The notes: generated by a model from the letters alone, not told the origin. Positions 7,369 through 16,901 are shown, numbered from the stretch's first letter. The stretch: 53,015 bases of DNA from Solobacterium sp. (GCA_017941735.1 JAGAVW010000001.1:1-53015), one strand, 5' to 3'. Numbers and translations are program-made.

Positions 7369-7397
7369 TTGCAATTGTTTGAGAGCCTAGATATAAT
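7369..7397 (+). promoter_or_regulatory. SRP RNA promoter
   Basis: TTGCAA (7369-7374) and TATAAT (7392-7397) are 17 bases apart, and the RNA begins about 5-7 bases downstream. Confidence 0.8.
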
Positions 7398-7401
7398 GAA
7401 C

Positions 7402-7483
7402 GTGGTACAGCAAGCACGTACACAACCTGGTCAGATCCGGAAGGAAGCAGCCATACATGCCTCTACTTGCGTGTACCACTTTT
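7402..7483 (+). ncRNA. ffs: Signal recognition particle RNA, small bacterial type
   Basis: GTGGTAC (7402-7408) pairs with GTACCAC (7473-7479) to close a single long hairpin. Its tip carries the conserved Ffh-binding motif GGTCAGATCCGGAAGGAAGC (7429-7448). TTTT follows. The ~80-nt RNA is the short 4.5S-like form without an Alu domain. In many Firmicutes it sits, as here, between tadA and dnaX neighbours. It guides membrane-protein translation with Ffh and FtsY. Confidence 0.95.
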
Positions 7484-7488
7484 AAATT

Positions 7489-7989
7489 ATGAAAACAAAT
7501 GTAAAACATACAGAGGAATATTACATGAAAGCCGCATTACAAGAGGCTTTAAAGGCCTTCGCGGAAGATGAAGTGCCAGTGGGTGCGGTGATAGTGAAAG
7601 ATGATAAAATTATTGCGCGAGCACATAATGCGCGTGAGAAAAAACAACAATCTTATGCGCATGCAGAAATGTTAGCCATCCAAAAAGCAAGTAAAAAACT
7701 TGGCACATGGTGTCTAAATGATTGTGATTTATATGTCACATTAGAGCCTTGTATGATGTGTATGGGCGCACTGAATTTAGCACGCATTCATACCGTTTAT
7801 TATGGCGCAAAAGAAGAGAAATTTGGGGCAGCAGAAAGTATGATTTCCTACCGTACGTTAAAAGGAATGAACCGTCATCCTCAAATTCAAAGTGGGATCC
7901 TTCAAAAAGATTGTAGTGAAATCTTAAGTAAATTTTTCCAAATGAAACGAGAAGAAAAGAAAAAACAAAAGAAACCACATAATTTATAA
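7489..7989 (+). CDS. tadA: tRNA-specific adenosine deaminase
   Basis: TadA converts A34 of tRNA-Arg(ACG) to inosine. The zinc-deaminase motif is complete: HAEM (His58, catalytic Glu60) and PCMMC (Cys88, Cys91). The length of 166 is usual. The ATG at 7489 lies just after the SRP RNA end and lacks a good ribosome site; the ATG at 7525 has AGAGGA 7-8 bases upstream, but starting there would remove the conserved EEYYM segment. I keep 7489 and consider the start uncertain. The gene either reads through from the SRP RNA promoter or has a promoter I do not see. Confidence 0.93.
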   Translation: MKTNVKHTEEYYMKAALQEALKAFAEDEVPVGAVIVKDDKIIARAHNAREKKQQSYAHAEMLAIQKASKKLGTWCLNDCDLYVTLEPCMMCMGALNLARIHTVYYGAKEEKFGAAESMISYRTLKGMNRHPQIQSGILQKDCSEILSKFFQMKREEKKKQKKPHNL

Positions 7990-8007
7990 GGAAGAGAAGG
8001 GCTTTCG

Positions 8008-8018
8008 TTTGGTATAAT
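8008..8018 (+). promoter_or_regulatory. Extended -10 promoter for dnaX
   Basis: TGG directly precedes TATAAT (8013-8018), an extended -10 arrangement, 25 bases before the dnaX start; no clear -35 is present. Confidence 0.55.
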
Positions 8019-8042
8019 ATTAGGCATACGAGGACTTATATC

Positions 8043-9677
8043 ATGCAGAATGAAGCCTTATATCAAAAGTATCGTTCACAGGCATTTGATGAAGTGGTCG
8101 GGCAAGATTATGTTGTCCGCTCTGTTTATAATGCAATCAAAAACAATAAAGTTGGCCATGCGTATTTATTTTGTGGTCCAAGAGGTACGGGTAAGACAAC
8201 TATGGCCCGTTTATTGGCACGTGCAGTCAATTGTGAAAATCCTGCTGAAGCACCTTGTGGGCATTGCACAAACTGCTTAGCAGCCAAAGAAAATAATCAT
8301 CCAGATATCATCGAAATCAATGCAGCAAATGAAACACATGTCGAAGATATTCGTGACCTCATTGAGCGTGCACGTTTAGCACCAATGATGGGGGAAAAGA
8401 AAATCTATATTATTGACGAAGTGCATCAGTTATCGTCTTCTGCTGCAAGTGCACTTTTAAAAACATTAGAAGAACCACCTGAACACGTCATCTTTATTTT
8501 GGCAACTACGGATCCACAAAAATTGTTAGGAACGATTATTTCACGTTGCCAACGCTTTGATTTTTCAAAAGTACCAACCGAAAAAATTAAAGATCACTTA
8601 TTATTTGTATCGCATGAAGAGGGGATCAAACTAGAAGAAGAAGCAGCTTTAAAAATTGCGCAATTAGCAGATGGGGGAATGCGGGATGCATTGAGTATGT
8701 TAGAACAAGCTTCCTCATACGCAAGTGGTAATATCCAAGAAAAAGATGTCGATGAAATCTATGGACTTGCCTCAACGGAAGAAAAATTAAAACTCATTGA
8801 TGCGATTTTGGAGAAAGATTTAAGTAGTGTCTTAGAGCGTATTGAAACCTATTCCAATCGTGGCGTGGATTTAAAACGTTTAACTTCTGATTTACAAGAT
8901 GCCCTAAAAGAAAGCGTCATCTATGCCTATACCAAAAAAGAAAGTTTGTTGAGGACGATACATGCAAAAGAAGCAGAAAGCATCTTAGCAAAAGCGAATG
9001 CAAAAGAACTCTTGAACATGGTGCAAGTGCTCATGCAAGCACAAGACTCGTATCGTTATGCGCAAAGCTTGTCCAGTGTATTTGAGATTGCATGCATGAA
9101 TTTGATTGCCGAATCAGAGGAAGCACCAATCCCACAAAAACAAGTTGTCCAAGAAGTGCCAGAAGAAAAACCTGCACCAAAAGTTAAGAAAGAAAAAGAA
9201 GTCAAAGCACAAGTTTTAGAAGAAGTAGAAGTCTTACCACTACTTGTGCAATGTGATAAAGAATCAAAAAGTAATGATGAAAGGAAGTTGAATGCGTTCT
9301 TAAATGAAGCACCACGTGATCGCTATGTAGCTTCGCTAAAACAAGTCACACTTCGTGCAAGTGGGAAAGATTGTCTTTTATTCTCAAGTGAGGTACAAGC
9401 CATAGTGAATACCTTGAATGAAGAAAAAATGAATCAAGCTATCTATGCTTACCTAGTTGAACATATTGGGATTGATAAGATGCCCTATGTTGTCACAAAT
9501 GATCGCTATGAAGAAGCGGTGAAGCAGTTTGTGGAATGTCGAAAGAATAACACATTACCAGAACCGCTTGTCATTGAAAGATATGAAATAAAGAAGGAGA
9601 AAGGAGAGGAACCGACCTCCCTTGAAAAACTACAAGAAGTATTTCAAGAGGATGGGATTCTAGAGGTTTACGATTAG
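8043..9677 (+). CDS. dnaX: DNA polymerase III subunits gamma/tau
   Basis: This is the clamp-loader ATPase of the replisome. It shows Walker A GPRGTGKTT (Lys51), the four-cysteine zinc module (Cys64, 72, 75, 78), Walker B IIDEVHQLS and sensor ATTDPQKL, all in the first ~200 residues. Domain III and a Lys/Glu-rich linker (residues ~360-400) lead to a tau-like C-terminus. The length of 544 is typical for Firmicutes. A CGAGGA ribosome site precedes the ATG. It heads the dnaX-ybaB-recR operon, which is origin-linked in many Gram-positives. I looked for a slippery A-run signal for a gamma form and saw none that was convincing. Confidence 0.97.
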   Translation: MQNEALYQKYRSQAFDEVVGQDYVVRSVYNAIKNNKVGHAYLFCGPRGTGKTTMARLLARAVNCENPAEAPCGHCTNCLAAKENNHPDIIEINAANETHVEDIRDLIERARLAPMMGEKKIYIIDEVHQLSSSAASALLKTLEEPPEHVIFILATTDPQKLLGTIISRCQRFDFSKVPTEKIKDHLLFVSHEEGIKLEEEAALKIAQLADGGMRDALSMLEQASSYASGNIQEKDVDEIYGLASTEEKLKLIDAILEKDLSSVLERIETYSNRGVDLKRLTSDLQDALKESVIYAYTKKESLLRTIHAKEAESILAKANAKELLNMVQVLMQAQDSYRYAQSLSSVFEIACMNLIAESEEAPIPQKQVVQEVPEEKPAPKVKKEKEVKAQVLEEVEVLPLLVQCDKESKSNDERKLNAFLNEAPRDRYVASLKQVTLRASGKDCLLFSSEVQAIVNTLNEEKMNQAIYAYLVEHIGIDKMPYVVTNDRYEEAVKQFVECRKNNTLPEPLVIERYEIKKEKGEEPTSLEKLQEVFQEDGILEVYD

Positions 9678-9679
9678 TT

Positions 9680-9988
9680 ATGGATTTACAAAAATTAATG
9701 CAACAAGCACAACAAATGCAAAAGCAATTAGGCAAAATTGAAGAGGAATTAGCTGAAACCATTTACGAAGGAACAAGTGGTGGAAGTGAGGGTGTTCTTG
9801 TAAAGGTCAATGGAAAAAACGAAGTACAAGGAATCATTATCCCAGAAGAATTAATGGATAAAGAGAATCGTGAAATGTTACAGGATATGCTTTTGATTGC
9901 AGCAAACGATGCCTTAGCAAAAGCAACGGCAGAACGCGAAGAAAAGATGGGTGCACTCACACAAGGAATGAAACTTCCAGGAATGTAA
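9680..9988 (+). CDS. ybaB: YbaB/EbfC nucleoid-associated protein
   Basis: The 102-residue protein has the family layout: a Gln/Met-rich N-terminal helix (LQKLMQQAQQMQKQLGKIEEEL), then a short beta core with VKVNGKNEVQGI and a C-terminal helix. Members bind DNA as dimers. It starts two bases after dnaX and ends one base before recR, the conserved order, so translation is probably coupled. Confidence 0.95.
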   Translation: MDLQKLMQQAQQMQKQLGKIEEELAETIYEGTSGGSEGVLVKVNGKNEVQGIIIPEELMDKENREMLQDMLLIAANDALAKATAEREEKMGALTQGMKLPGM

Positions 9989-9989
9989 T

Positions 9990-10583
9990 ATGTATCCGAA
10001 AAGTTTACAAACTTTAATTGAAAGTTTTCGTTCATTGCCAGGCGTGGGAGAAAAAACAGCCGAGCGCTATGCGTTAACGATGGCCGATAAAGACATGGTT
10101 GAAGTGGAGCGATTTGCGCAAGCTTTAGTTGATGTCAAAACGAAAATCACACATTGTCCGATTTGTGGAAATTTAACGGAACAAGAAGTATGTGAGATTT
10201 GTGAAAACAAAGAACGTAATCACAAACAAATTCTTGTAGTGCAATCCGCCAAAGACATCCTGGCATTAGAAAAAACAGGGGAGTTTCGTGGTACCTATCA
10301 TGTTTTAAATGGATTGATTTCTTCCTCAAAAGGAATTCTTCCAGAAGATTTAAACATTGATACACTCGTGAATCGTGCCAAAGATGCGGATGAAATTATT
10401 CTGGCCACAAGTACCACACTAGATGGTGAAACAACGGCAATGTATTTATCGAAGTTGTTAAATCAAAAATGTCCAGAAGTATTAGTAACAAGAATTGCAC
10501 ATGGTTTACCTTCGGGTGGCTTATTAGATTATGCAGATGAGATGACACTCATGCATGCATTAACAAACCGTAAAAAAGTTTAG
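9990..10583 (+). CDS. recR: Recombination mediator protein RecR
   Basis: RecR works with RecO/RecF to load RecA at gaps. The 197-residue protein has an N-terminal helix-hairpin-helix (SFRSLPGVGEKTAERYA), a zinc finger with Cys56, 59, 68 and 71 (CPICG ... CEIC), and a Toprim domain (LVVQSAKDILALE, ATSTTLDGETTAMY). The length is normal. It is the last gene of the dnaX operon; fhs follows after 11 bases. Confidence 0.96.
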   Translation: MYPKSLQTLIESFRSLPGVGEKTAERYALTMADKDMVEVERFAQALVDVKTKITHCPICGNLTEQEVCEICENKERNHKQILVVQSAKDILALEKTGEFRGTYHVLNGLISSSKGILPEDLNIDTLVNRAKDADEIILATSTTLDGETTAMYLSKLLNQKCPEVLVTRIAHGLPSGGLLDYADEMTLMHALTNRKKV

Positions 10584-10594
10584 GAGAAATAGTT

Positions 10595-12271
10595 ATGAAC
10601 AAGGATTTAGAAATTGCACAAAATGCCGTATTAGAAGATATTAATGAAATTGCAAAAAAAGCACACATTGATGCAGAATACTTAGAAACCTATGGCAAAA
10701 ATAAAGCCAAAGTTTCTTTGGACATTTTAAATGCTGTCGCATCGAATGAAGATGGAAAACTAATCCTTGTTACAGCGATAAATCCAACAAAAGCTGGAGA
10801 AGGAAAATCCACAACGACGATTGGCTTAGCAGATGGTTTATCTAAAATCAATAAAGATGTCATCGCTTGTTTAAGAGAACCTTCCTTAGGACCGGTGTTT
10901 GGTTTAAAGGGTGGTGCAGCAGGTGGTGGACATGCCCAAGTAGTACCGATGGAAGAAATTAATTTACACTTTACCGGTGACATGCATGCAATTACGACTG
11001 CTAATAACTTAATTGCTGCCGTATTAGATAATTCCATCTACCAAGGCAACCCCTTAAACATTGACCCAAACAATGTGGTATGGAAGCGTTGTTTGGATAT
11101 GAATGATCGTACGTTACGTACCATCACAATTGCGCAAGAAAAGAAAACAAATGGGGTAGAACGTAAAGACCATTTTGTGATTACAGTCGCAACGGAAGTC
11201 ATGGCCATTCTTTGTTTATCAAAAGACTTGAAGGATTTTGAAAAGAGAATTGGGGAATGCATCGTTGCGTATACCTATGAAGGAAAACCTGTTACCGTGA
11301 AAGATTTGAAAGTAGATGGGGCAGCTGCGGTTGTGATGAAAGAGGCAATCAAACCTAACCTTGTTCAAACCTTAGAACATACCCCTGTCTTAGTTCATGG
11401 TGGTCCATTCGCAAACATTGCGCATGGATGTAACTCTGTGATAGCGACAAAGCTTGCGTTAAAGTTATCGGATTATGTTGTAACGGAAGCAGGCTTTGGG
11501 GCAGACTTAGGTGCTGAAAAATTCTTAGATATTAAATGTCGTTTTGCAGGACTCAAACCAAATGCGGTGGTTGTGGTCGCAACAATACGTGCTTTAAAAC
11601 TACATGGGAATAGCGAAGAAGATCCAAATCTCAATTTACAAGAAGAGAACATCAATCTCATGTTGAAGGGATGTGCGAATCTTCAAAAACATGTGGAAAC
11701 CATGCAAGCATTTGGAGTTCCTTATGTCGTCGCAATTAATCGCTTTGTAAGTGATACGGAAGCGGAAATTGAAGCACTTACCAATTGGTGTAAAGAAAAG
11801 GGATATCCAGTTGCTTTATGTGAAGGGTGGGAAAAAGGAGGAGAAGGCGCAGTTGAACTTGCTAAACAAGTGGTCACGCTTTGTGAAGAAGAATCACACT
11901 ATGCGCCAATCTATGATGTTGATGCGCCAATTAAAGAAAAAGTATTAAAGATTGCGCAAACCGTCTATGGAGCAACTTCGGTCGAATATAGTGAAGAAGC
12001 AGAAGAAAAGATTAAACTGTTTATGACGAATGGTTGGGATCATATGCCAATTTGTATGGCAAAGACACCACTCTCTTTAACGGATAACGAAAAGATAAAA
12101 GGGAGACCTACCGATTTCGCAATTCATGTACAAGACTTTAGTATTTCAAAAGGAGCGGGGTTCCTTGTGGCTTATACGGGTTCCATTTTAACAATGCCAG
12201 GTTTACCAAAAGAACCAGCCGCAACCTTTATGGGGATAGATGAAGAAGGGAAGAGTTTTGGTATCTTCTAA
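10595..12271 (+). CDS. fhs: Formate-tetrahydrofolate ligase
   Basis: The enzyme makes 10-formyl-THF from formate, THF and ATP for purine and fMet synthesis. At 558 residues it has the usual length. The ATP site is clear in TPTKAGEGKSTTTIGLADGL-type sequence (here NPTKAGEGKSTTTIGL), followed by REPSLGPVFGLKGGAAGGG and FTGDMHAI, both hallmarks of the family. TMPGLPKEPAA near the end is also conserved. An AGGAGAAA site lies before the ATG. It links to the folate-related gene at 50,912 only by pathway, not by operon. Confidence 0.97.
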   Translation: MNKDLEIAQNAVLEDINEIAKKAHIDAEYLETYGKNKAKVSLDILNAVASNEDGKLILVTAINPTKAGEGKSTTTIGLADGLSKINKDVIACLREPSLGPVFGLKGGAAGGGHAQVVPMEEINLHFTGDMHAITTANNLIAAVLDNSIYQGNPLNIDPNNVVWKRCLDMNDRTLRTITIAQEKKTNGVERKDHFVITVATEVMAILCLSKDLKDFEKRIGECIVAYTYEGKPVTVKDLKVDGAAAVVMKEAIKPNLVQTLEHTPVLVHGGPFANIAHGCNSVIATKLALKLSDYVVTEAGFGADLGAEKFLDIKCRFAGLKPNAVVVVATIRALKLHGNSEEDPNLNLQEENINLMLKGCANLQKHVETMQAFGVPYVVAINRFVSDTEAEIEALTNWCKEKGYPVALCEGWEKGGEGAVELAKQVVTLCEEESHYAPIYDVDAPIKEKVLKIAQTVYGATSVEYSEEAEEKIKLFMTNGWDHMPICMAKTPLSLTDNEKIKGRPTDFAIHVQDFSISKGAGFLVAYTGSILTMPGLPKEPAATFMGIDEEGKSFGIF

Positions 12272-12283
12272 GGAGTAATTGGT

Positions 12284-13186
12284 ATGAGTTCAATTGCGTA
12301 TGTAACAGATAAAAAGATGATTGAATATCATCGTCTGTGTGGAAATCAAAACATCAATTTTTGGCGCCTCGCAAACCAAAAACAATTTAAAGATTTCCAT
12401 CCAGGGGATTTGTTATTCTTTTATACACGCCCAAGAAGAAGTAAGAAAAAAGGCTTTGTTGGATATGGACATTTTGATTCCATCCAACGGATGTCTTTAA
12501 AAAAGATGTGGAATAAATTTGGTACAGATAACGGATATGAGTCTTATGAGAAATTAGAAGAAGCAATCCTAGCAGCTTCGCGTGATAACAAAGTACCAGA
12601 AGAAATGAATTGTCTTTATCTCACTAATGTTGTCTTCTTCTTATCACCGATTTATCCAGAAGAAATTGGAATTCATCTTGCGAATAAATTAGAAAGTTAT
12701 TGTTATTTGGATCAAAATGATCCACTTGTTACGGTTCGAATTTTAAAGGCGGCAGGGAAAGTTGGAATTGATGCGTGGTCTGCGTCCCAAAACTTAGAAC
12801 CAGAGACCGTCTTCCGTCGTGATGAAATTCGTCATCAACTTGCGGTATGCGCAAAAGAAATTGGTGAAGCAGGTTATACTTCCCAAGAAAAAGCACGCGC
12901 GAAGCGTTTAATCAATGAAAAGCTTATCCAAGGATATGAACTCATTCGAGGGAGTTCGACAGATGGCGTGTTAATTGAAGAAGATCGGCTTACGATTGCG
13001 ATTCCATTTGTTACCCAACATAAAGATTTTAAAACCCGTCGTACCGAACTCATTGGGAAAATGACATTGTATAAAATCTTTATGAAGAAACACCAAATTC
13101 CAATTGAGCGATTCCGTTTTGAAATCCTCTTTGAACAAGAGAGAGAAGATATGAGGGAGTTAATTAGAGATTTTAACCATGCGTGA
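12284..13186 (+). CDS. EVE/PUA-like domain protein of unknown role
   Basis: The first ~150 residues resemble EVE-type domains: NINFWRLANQKQFKDFHPGDLLFFYTRP, then a GYGHFDSIQRMSLKKMW segment. EVE domains sit in the PUA-like fold and bind modified bases, often in RNA or DNA modification contexts. The second half is charged and helical, with no catalytic motif I recognise. The gene lies 12 bases after fhs and overlaps mnmG by 8 bases. Next to the tRNA-wobble enzyme MnmG a modified-nucleotide role is attractive, but that is inference. Confidence 0.7.
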   Translation: MSSIAYVTDKKMIEYHRLCGNQNINFWRLANQKQFKDFHPGDLLFFYTRPRRSKKKGFVGYGHFDSIQRMSLKKMWNKFGTDNGYESYEKLEEAILAASRDNKVPEEMNCLYLTNVVFFLSPIYPEEIGIHLANKLESYCYLDQNDPLVTVRILKAAGKVGIDAWSASQNLEPETVFRRDEIRHQLAVCAKEIGEAGYTSQEKARAKRLINEKLIQGYELIRGSSTDGVLIEEDRLTIAIPFVTQHKDFKTRRTELIGKMTLYKIFMKKHQIPIERFRFEILFEQEREDMRELIRDFNHA

Positions 13187-15047
13187 TTTTGAAATAGTCG
13201 TCATTGGTGGCGGACACGCGGGGATTGAAGCGGCACTTGCGAGTGCACGTTTAGGAAAGAAAACATTATTACTCACCTTATCGATTGAAAATATCGGTAA
13301 GATGCCATGTAATCCTAGTGTGGGTGGTCCAGCCAAAGGGATTGTTGTAAGAGAGATTGATGCCTTAGGCGGACAGATGCCAATCACTGCTGATGAGACA
13401 GCTTTACAATTTAAAATGTTAAATAGCGCGAAAGGTCCAGGGGTTCGCGCTTTGCGCGTACAATCCGATAAACTTGCGTATGGAAAACGTATGCAAGAAG
13501 TGTTACTTTCTCAAAAGAACTTAACCGTTAAAGAAGGAATGGCAACACGCATTAACGCTGACAAGAATAAAATCACAGGTGTCACCCTAAAAGATCATAC
13601 GGAAATCTCTTGCGACATCATTATTTTGACAACGGGTACTTACATGGCTGGAGTCAATATGATTAGTGATGAAGTCAAACCAGGTGGCCCGGATTTAGAA
13701 ACAACAACGGAAGATCTTTCGGCTTCCTTAAGAGAATTAGGTTTAAAGACGTTCCGTTTAAAAACTGGAACCCCACCACGTGTCTTAACGTCTTCGATTG
13801 ATTTTTCCAAGACAAAATATGAACCAGGCACCAATGCCTTCTTACACTTTTCTGAACTAACAAAAGAAATCCTACCATTTGAAAAACAAGTGCCTTGTTA
13901 TATGACACATACAACTGAAAAGACACATGAAATCATACAGAAGAATTTACATCGCTCTAGTATGTATTCTGGGGTGGTAAAGGGTGTAGGCCCACGTTAT
14001 TGCCCATCGATTGAAGATAAATTGGTACGTTTTTCCGATAAACCAAGACATTTATTATTCTTAGAACCGGAGTCTTTGTCTCTAGATACTACTTATGTCC
14101 AAGGTTTTTCTACTTCTTTACCACGTGATGTACAAGAAGAAATGACCCATACCTTACCGGGTTTTGAAAATTGTGTCATTAAGAAATATGCATACGCGAT
14201 TGAATATGATGCGATTGATCCGATTCAAATGAAACCTTCGTTAGAAAATAAATTTATCGAAAATTTATTTACCGCAGGCCAAGTAAATGGCACATCAGGG
14301 TACGAAGAAGCAGCTGGACAAGGAATTATTGCGGGCATTAATGCGGTACGTAAGTTAGATGGCAAAGAACCAATTGTATTAAAGCGTGATGAAGCATATA
14401 TTGGGGTCTTAATTGATGATTTAACCACAAAAGGTACCCTTGAACCTTATCGCTTATTAACAAGTCGTGCCGAGTATCGTCTTTTATTACGTCATGATAA
14501 TGCGATGGAACGTCTTGTGGACATTGGCCATGAAGTGGGTTTAATCAATGAAACGCGTTACAACCAATACCTAGAAAAACAAGGCCAGTTGAAAGAATTA
14601 AAAGAACAACTCAAGACTACTACCTTTAGTTTGGATGATCCACATGTGAGTTCCTATTTAAAATCCGTTGGTTATGAAGCAGATATTCACCGGGGAATGA
14701 ATGGGTTAGAGCTTTTAAAAAGACCAAATATCACAACCGAAGAATTATTGAGATGCATTGGTTTACCCATTAATCCAGAACTAGCAGAAAAGTGTGACAT
14801 CGATATTAAGTATGATGGTTATATCGCAAAGGCAAGACGTGAAGCTAATAAACTCAAAGCAATGGAAGAATTAAAGCTTGGGGTAGATTTTAATTATGAT
14901 GAAGTAGATAACCTCTCATTAGAAGGTAGACAAAAATTAAAGGAATATAAACCCGCTACCATGGGACAAGCTTCACGGATATCGGGCGTGAATCCTGCGG
15001 ATATTGCGGTATTAGCGATTGCGTTAAAACAAGGAAAGGGGAAATAA
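13179..15047 (+). CDS. mnmG: tRNA uridine-5-carboxymethylaminomethyl modification enzyme MnmG
   Basis: MnmG (GidA) with MnmE installs the cmnm5 group on wobble U34. The FAD motif VIGGGHAGIEAA is at the N-terminus. Family signatures include GKMPCNPSVGGPAKGIVVRE, LKTGTPPR and GQVNGTSGYEEAAGQG. The C-terminal helical domain ends with ATMGQASRISGVNPADIAVL. The length of 622 is standard. mnmE, often directly upstream, is not in this window. Translation is coupled to the preceding gene by an 8-base overlap. Confidence 0.97.
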   Translation: MRDFEIVVIGGGHAGIEAALASARLGKKTLLLTLSIENIGKMPCNPSVGGPAKGIVVREIDALGGQMPITADETALQFKMLNSAKGPGVRALRVQSDKLAYGKRMQEVLLSQKNLTVKEGMATRINADKNKITGVTLKDHTEISCDIIILTTGTYMAGVNMISDEVKPGGPDLETTTEDLSASLRELGLKTFRLKTGTPPRVLTSSIDFSKTKYEPGTNAFLHFSELTKEILPFEKQVPCYMTHTTEKTHEIIQKNLHRSSMYSGVVKGVGPRYCPSIEDKLVRFSDKPRHLLFLEPESLSLDTTYVQGFSTSLPRDVQEEMTHTLPGFENCVIKKYAYAIEYDAIDPIQMKPSLENKFIENLFTAGQVNGTSGYEEAAGQGIIAGINAVRKLDGKEPIVLKRDEAYIGVLIDDLTTKGTLEPYRLLTSRAEYRLLLRHDNAMERLVDIGHEVGLINETRYNQYLEKQGQLKELKEQLKTTTFSLDDPHVSSYLKSVGYEADIHRGMNGLELLKRPNITTEELLRCIGLPINPELAEKCDIDIKYDGYIAKARREANKLKAMEELKLGVDFNYDEVDNLSLEGRQKLKEYKPATMGQASRISGVNPADIAVLAIALKQGKGK

Positions 15048-15048
15048 G

Positions 15049-15681
15049 ATGCGTTATCAAGATTTGATTGCGAATGTGAATGTGTATGGATTAGAAGAAT
15101 CCGTAAAAGGATCAAAGTACCCAATGGCGACCGACTTAACCAAAGTCAATGAAGACATTACCGCAACGACCGTACGTCTTGCGAATGCGCCAAGTGGAAG
15201 TGGCCATGATAATTTCTTAAACGGGGTCATTGTCCAATTTGATTTAACTTTTACGAATAAAGCATGGGTAGAAGCAGAGCGTTATCATTTCTTAGATTTT
15301 ATTAGTTCCCAATCGACCATGCATCGAATTACCAAATTCAATTTAGATGAAGCCTATATTTCTTATACCGATCCTAGAATCATTGCGATCATGAAAGAAA
15401 AAACAAATGATTATAATGAACTTCAAAATGATATCAAACAACGCAAAGAGGAAGGCAAAGATACCACAACGTTAGAAGAACTCGCACGTGAAAAGTATCT
15501 TGAGATTTTATATTCGAATCCAAGTGGGTTTAAACTAACAGCACGCATGACAACAAATTATCGTCAATTAAAGACCATCTATTTCCAAAGACGAAATCAC
15601 CGTCTTCCCGAATGGAGAGCGTTTTGCGATTGGATTGAAACCTTACCAAAAGCAGAATTTATCATAGGACAAGATAAATAA
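15049..15681 (+). CDS. Protein of unknown function with RRNHRLPEW tail motif
   Basis: I do not recognise this 210-residue protein. It is soluble and mixed alpha/beta, with a charged helical stretch at residues ~115-150 (NDYNELQNDIKQRKEEGKD) and a striking C-terminal block, NYRQLKTIYFQRRNHRLPEW, followed by FCDWIETLP. The dense arginines and Trp look like a binding surface. The gene is tightly packed, starting 2 bases after mnmG and sharing TAATG with the next start, so it is very likely expressed. Resemblance to ThyX arginine motifs is weak and not accepted. Confidence 0.75.
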   Translation: MRYQDLIANVNVYGLEESVKGSKYPMATDLTKVNEDITATTVRLANAPSGSGHDNFLNGVIVQFDLTFTNKAWVEAERYHFLDFISSQSTMHRITKFNLDEAYISYTDPRIIAIMKEKTNDYNELQNDIKQRKEEGKDTTTLEELAREKYLEILYSNPSGFKLTARMTTNYRQLKTIYFQRRNHRLPEWRAFCDWIETLPKAEFIIGQDK

Positions 15682-16871
15682 TGATAAAAAAGATTGTATT
15701 ACAATGCATCATAATTTGTATGTTTCTGTTTGGCTTTAGTGGTTGCGCAAAAGAAGAGCCTACCACAGTAACCGTTCCAAAAGAGAATGTCTTTGGGATA
15801 TGGTTTTCTTATTTGGACTACCAAGAAGTGATTGGGATTGTGGATGAAGAAACCTTTAAAACCAAAGTCGATGAAATATTAGATAATATGGAATCCATTG
15901 GTATCAATACAATTTATCTCCATGCGGTAGCCTTTACGGATAGTTTCTACGAATCAAATATTTATCCAAGAAGTAAAGATGTGTCTAGTGAATATGACCC
16001 ATTTAAGATTTGGGTTGAGAAAGCACACGCACGTAATATAAAAGTCGAAGCGTGGATTAATCCCTTCCGCTCAAAACTCGTTGGTGAGGAAGAAGAACTC
16101 TCACCAACTTTACAAGAATGGATCAAAGTAAATGATGAGCGTGTGCGAACCGTAGATGGACGTTATTATTTAAATCCAGCTTATCCGGAAATATCAGAAT
16201 TAATTTGTTCGGTTGCACAAGAGCTCATCGATAAATATAAAGTAGATGGAATTCACTTAGATGACTATTTTTATCCAGAAAACACCAAGTCTAAATTTGA
16301 TGCCTATATCTATAGCGAAGCTACGGAAATAATGAGTATTTCCCGGGAAGATTTTCGAAGAAATGCGGTTAATGAAATAGTAGAAAACCTTTATTTAACC
16401 GTAAAAAAGAAAGATAAACGCCTTAAATTTGGAATCTCGACGGCGGGAAATAACGACAATAACTATAACCTCTATTTCGCAGATATTAGTGCCTGGATAG
16501 AAAAGGGTACGATAGACTACTTGATTCCTCAAATCTATTGGGGATTTAACCATCCAACGAAACCTTTTACCACAACCTTTGAAGAATTTAAAGGGCTAAT
16601 TACGAATCCAAATATCGCATTATACGCAGGTCTAGCCGCATATAAAGTAGGTACCCAAGATCAATGGGCCGCTAGTGCGGTGAATGAGTGGGTCGATAAT
16701 AGTGATATTCTCACAAAGGAAATGGAATATACGATGCAAAATGGTGGACAAGGAGTTGCCTACTTCCGATACGCAAGTTTGTTTCAACCGAATGCCGAAG
16801 TTCAGGGAAATGTTGAAAAAGAAATTATCAACATAAAAACATACATGAAGTCCTTTCACACAGAAGAATAG
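15681..16871 (+). CDS. Glycosyl-hydrolase-like GHL10 (DUF187) lipoprotein
   Basis: The N-terminus IVLQCIIICMFLFGFSGCAK is a lipoprotein signal with a cysteine after FSG, so the protein should be outside the membrane. The body is a TIM-barrel of the GHL10 family: FGIWFSYLDYQE, NTIYLHAVAFTDSFYES, VEAWINPFRSK, VDGIHLDDYFYP and DYLIPQIYWG, with HLDD the likely active-site strand. Related proteins are thought to act on cell-wall or capsule glycans. At 396 residues it is a complete member. It overlaps the preceding gene by one base. Substrate unknown. Confidence 0.88.
   Translation: MIKKIVLQCIIICMFLFGFSGCAKEEPTTVTVPKENVFGIWFSYLDYQEVIGIVDEETFKTKVDEILDNMESIGINTIYLHAVAFTDSFYESNIYPRSKDVSSEYDPFKIWVEKAHARNIKVEAWINPFRSKLVGEEEELSPTLQEWIKVNDERVRTVDGRYYLNPAYPEISELICSVAQELIDKYKVDGIHLDDYFYPENTKSKFDAYIYSEATEIMSISREDFRRNAVNEIVENLYLTVKKKDKRLKFGISTAGNNDNNYNLYFADISAWIEKGTIDYLIPQIYWGFNHPTKPFTTTFEEFKGLITNPNIALYAGLAAYKVGTQDQWAASAVNEWVDNSDILTKEMEYTMQNGGQGVAYFRYASLFQPNAEVQGNVEKEIINIKTYMKSFHTEE
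16338..16351. promoter_or_regulatory. Possible Noc-binding site (12 of 14)
   Basis: ATTTCCCGGGAAGA differs from the Bacillus Noc consensus ATTTCCCGGGAAAT at the last two positions. It lies inside a coding gene, 1.3 kb before noc. Chance occurrence cannot be excluded. Confidence 0.35.
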
Positions 16872-16901
16872 TTTGGTAGAATAGTAGCACGGAGGGGAAA
16901 T

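Noticed and set aside
9485..9505. TTGTCAC in dnaX as another Crp-type site
   Set aside because: No second half, no TTTT centre and no promoter next to it; expected by chance in 53 kb.
15580..15650. ThyX-like arginine motif in the unknown protein
   Set aside because: RRNHRLPEW does not match RHRxxSxNxxSxRY and no FAD-binding context is visible.
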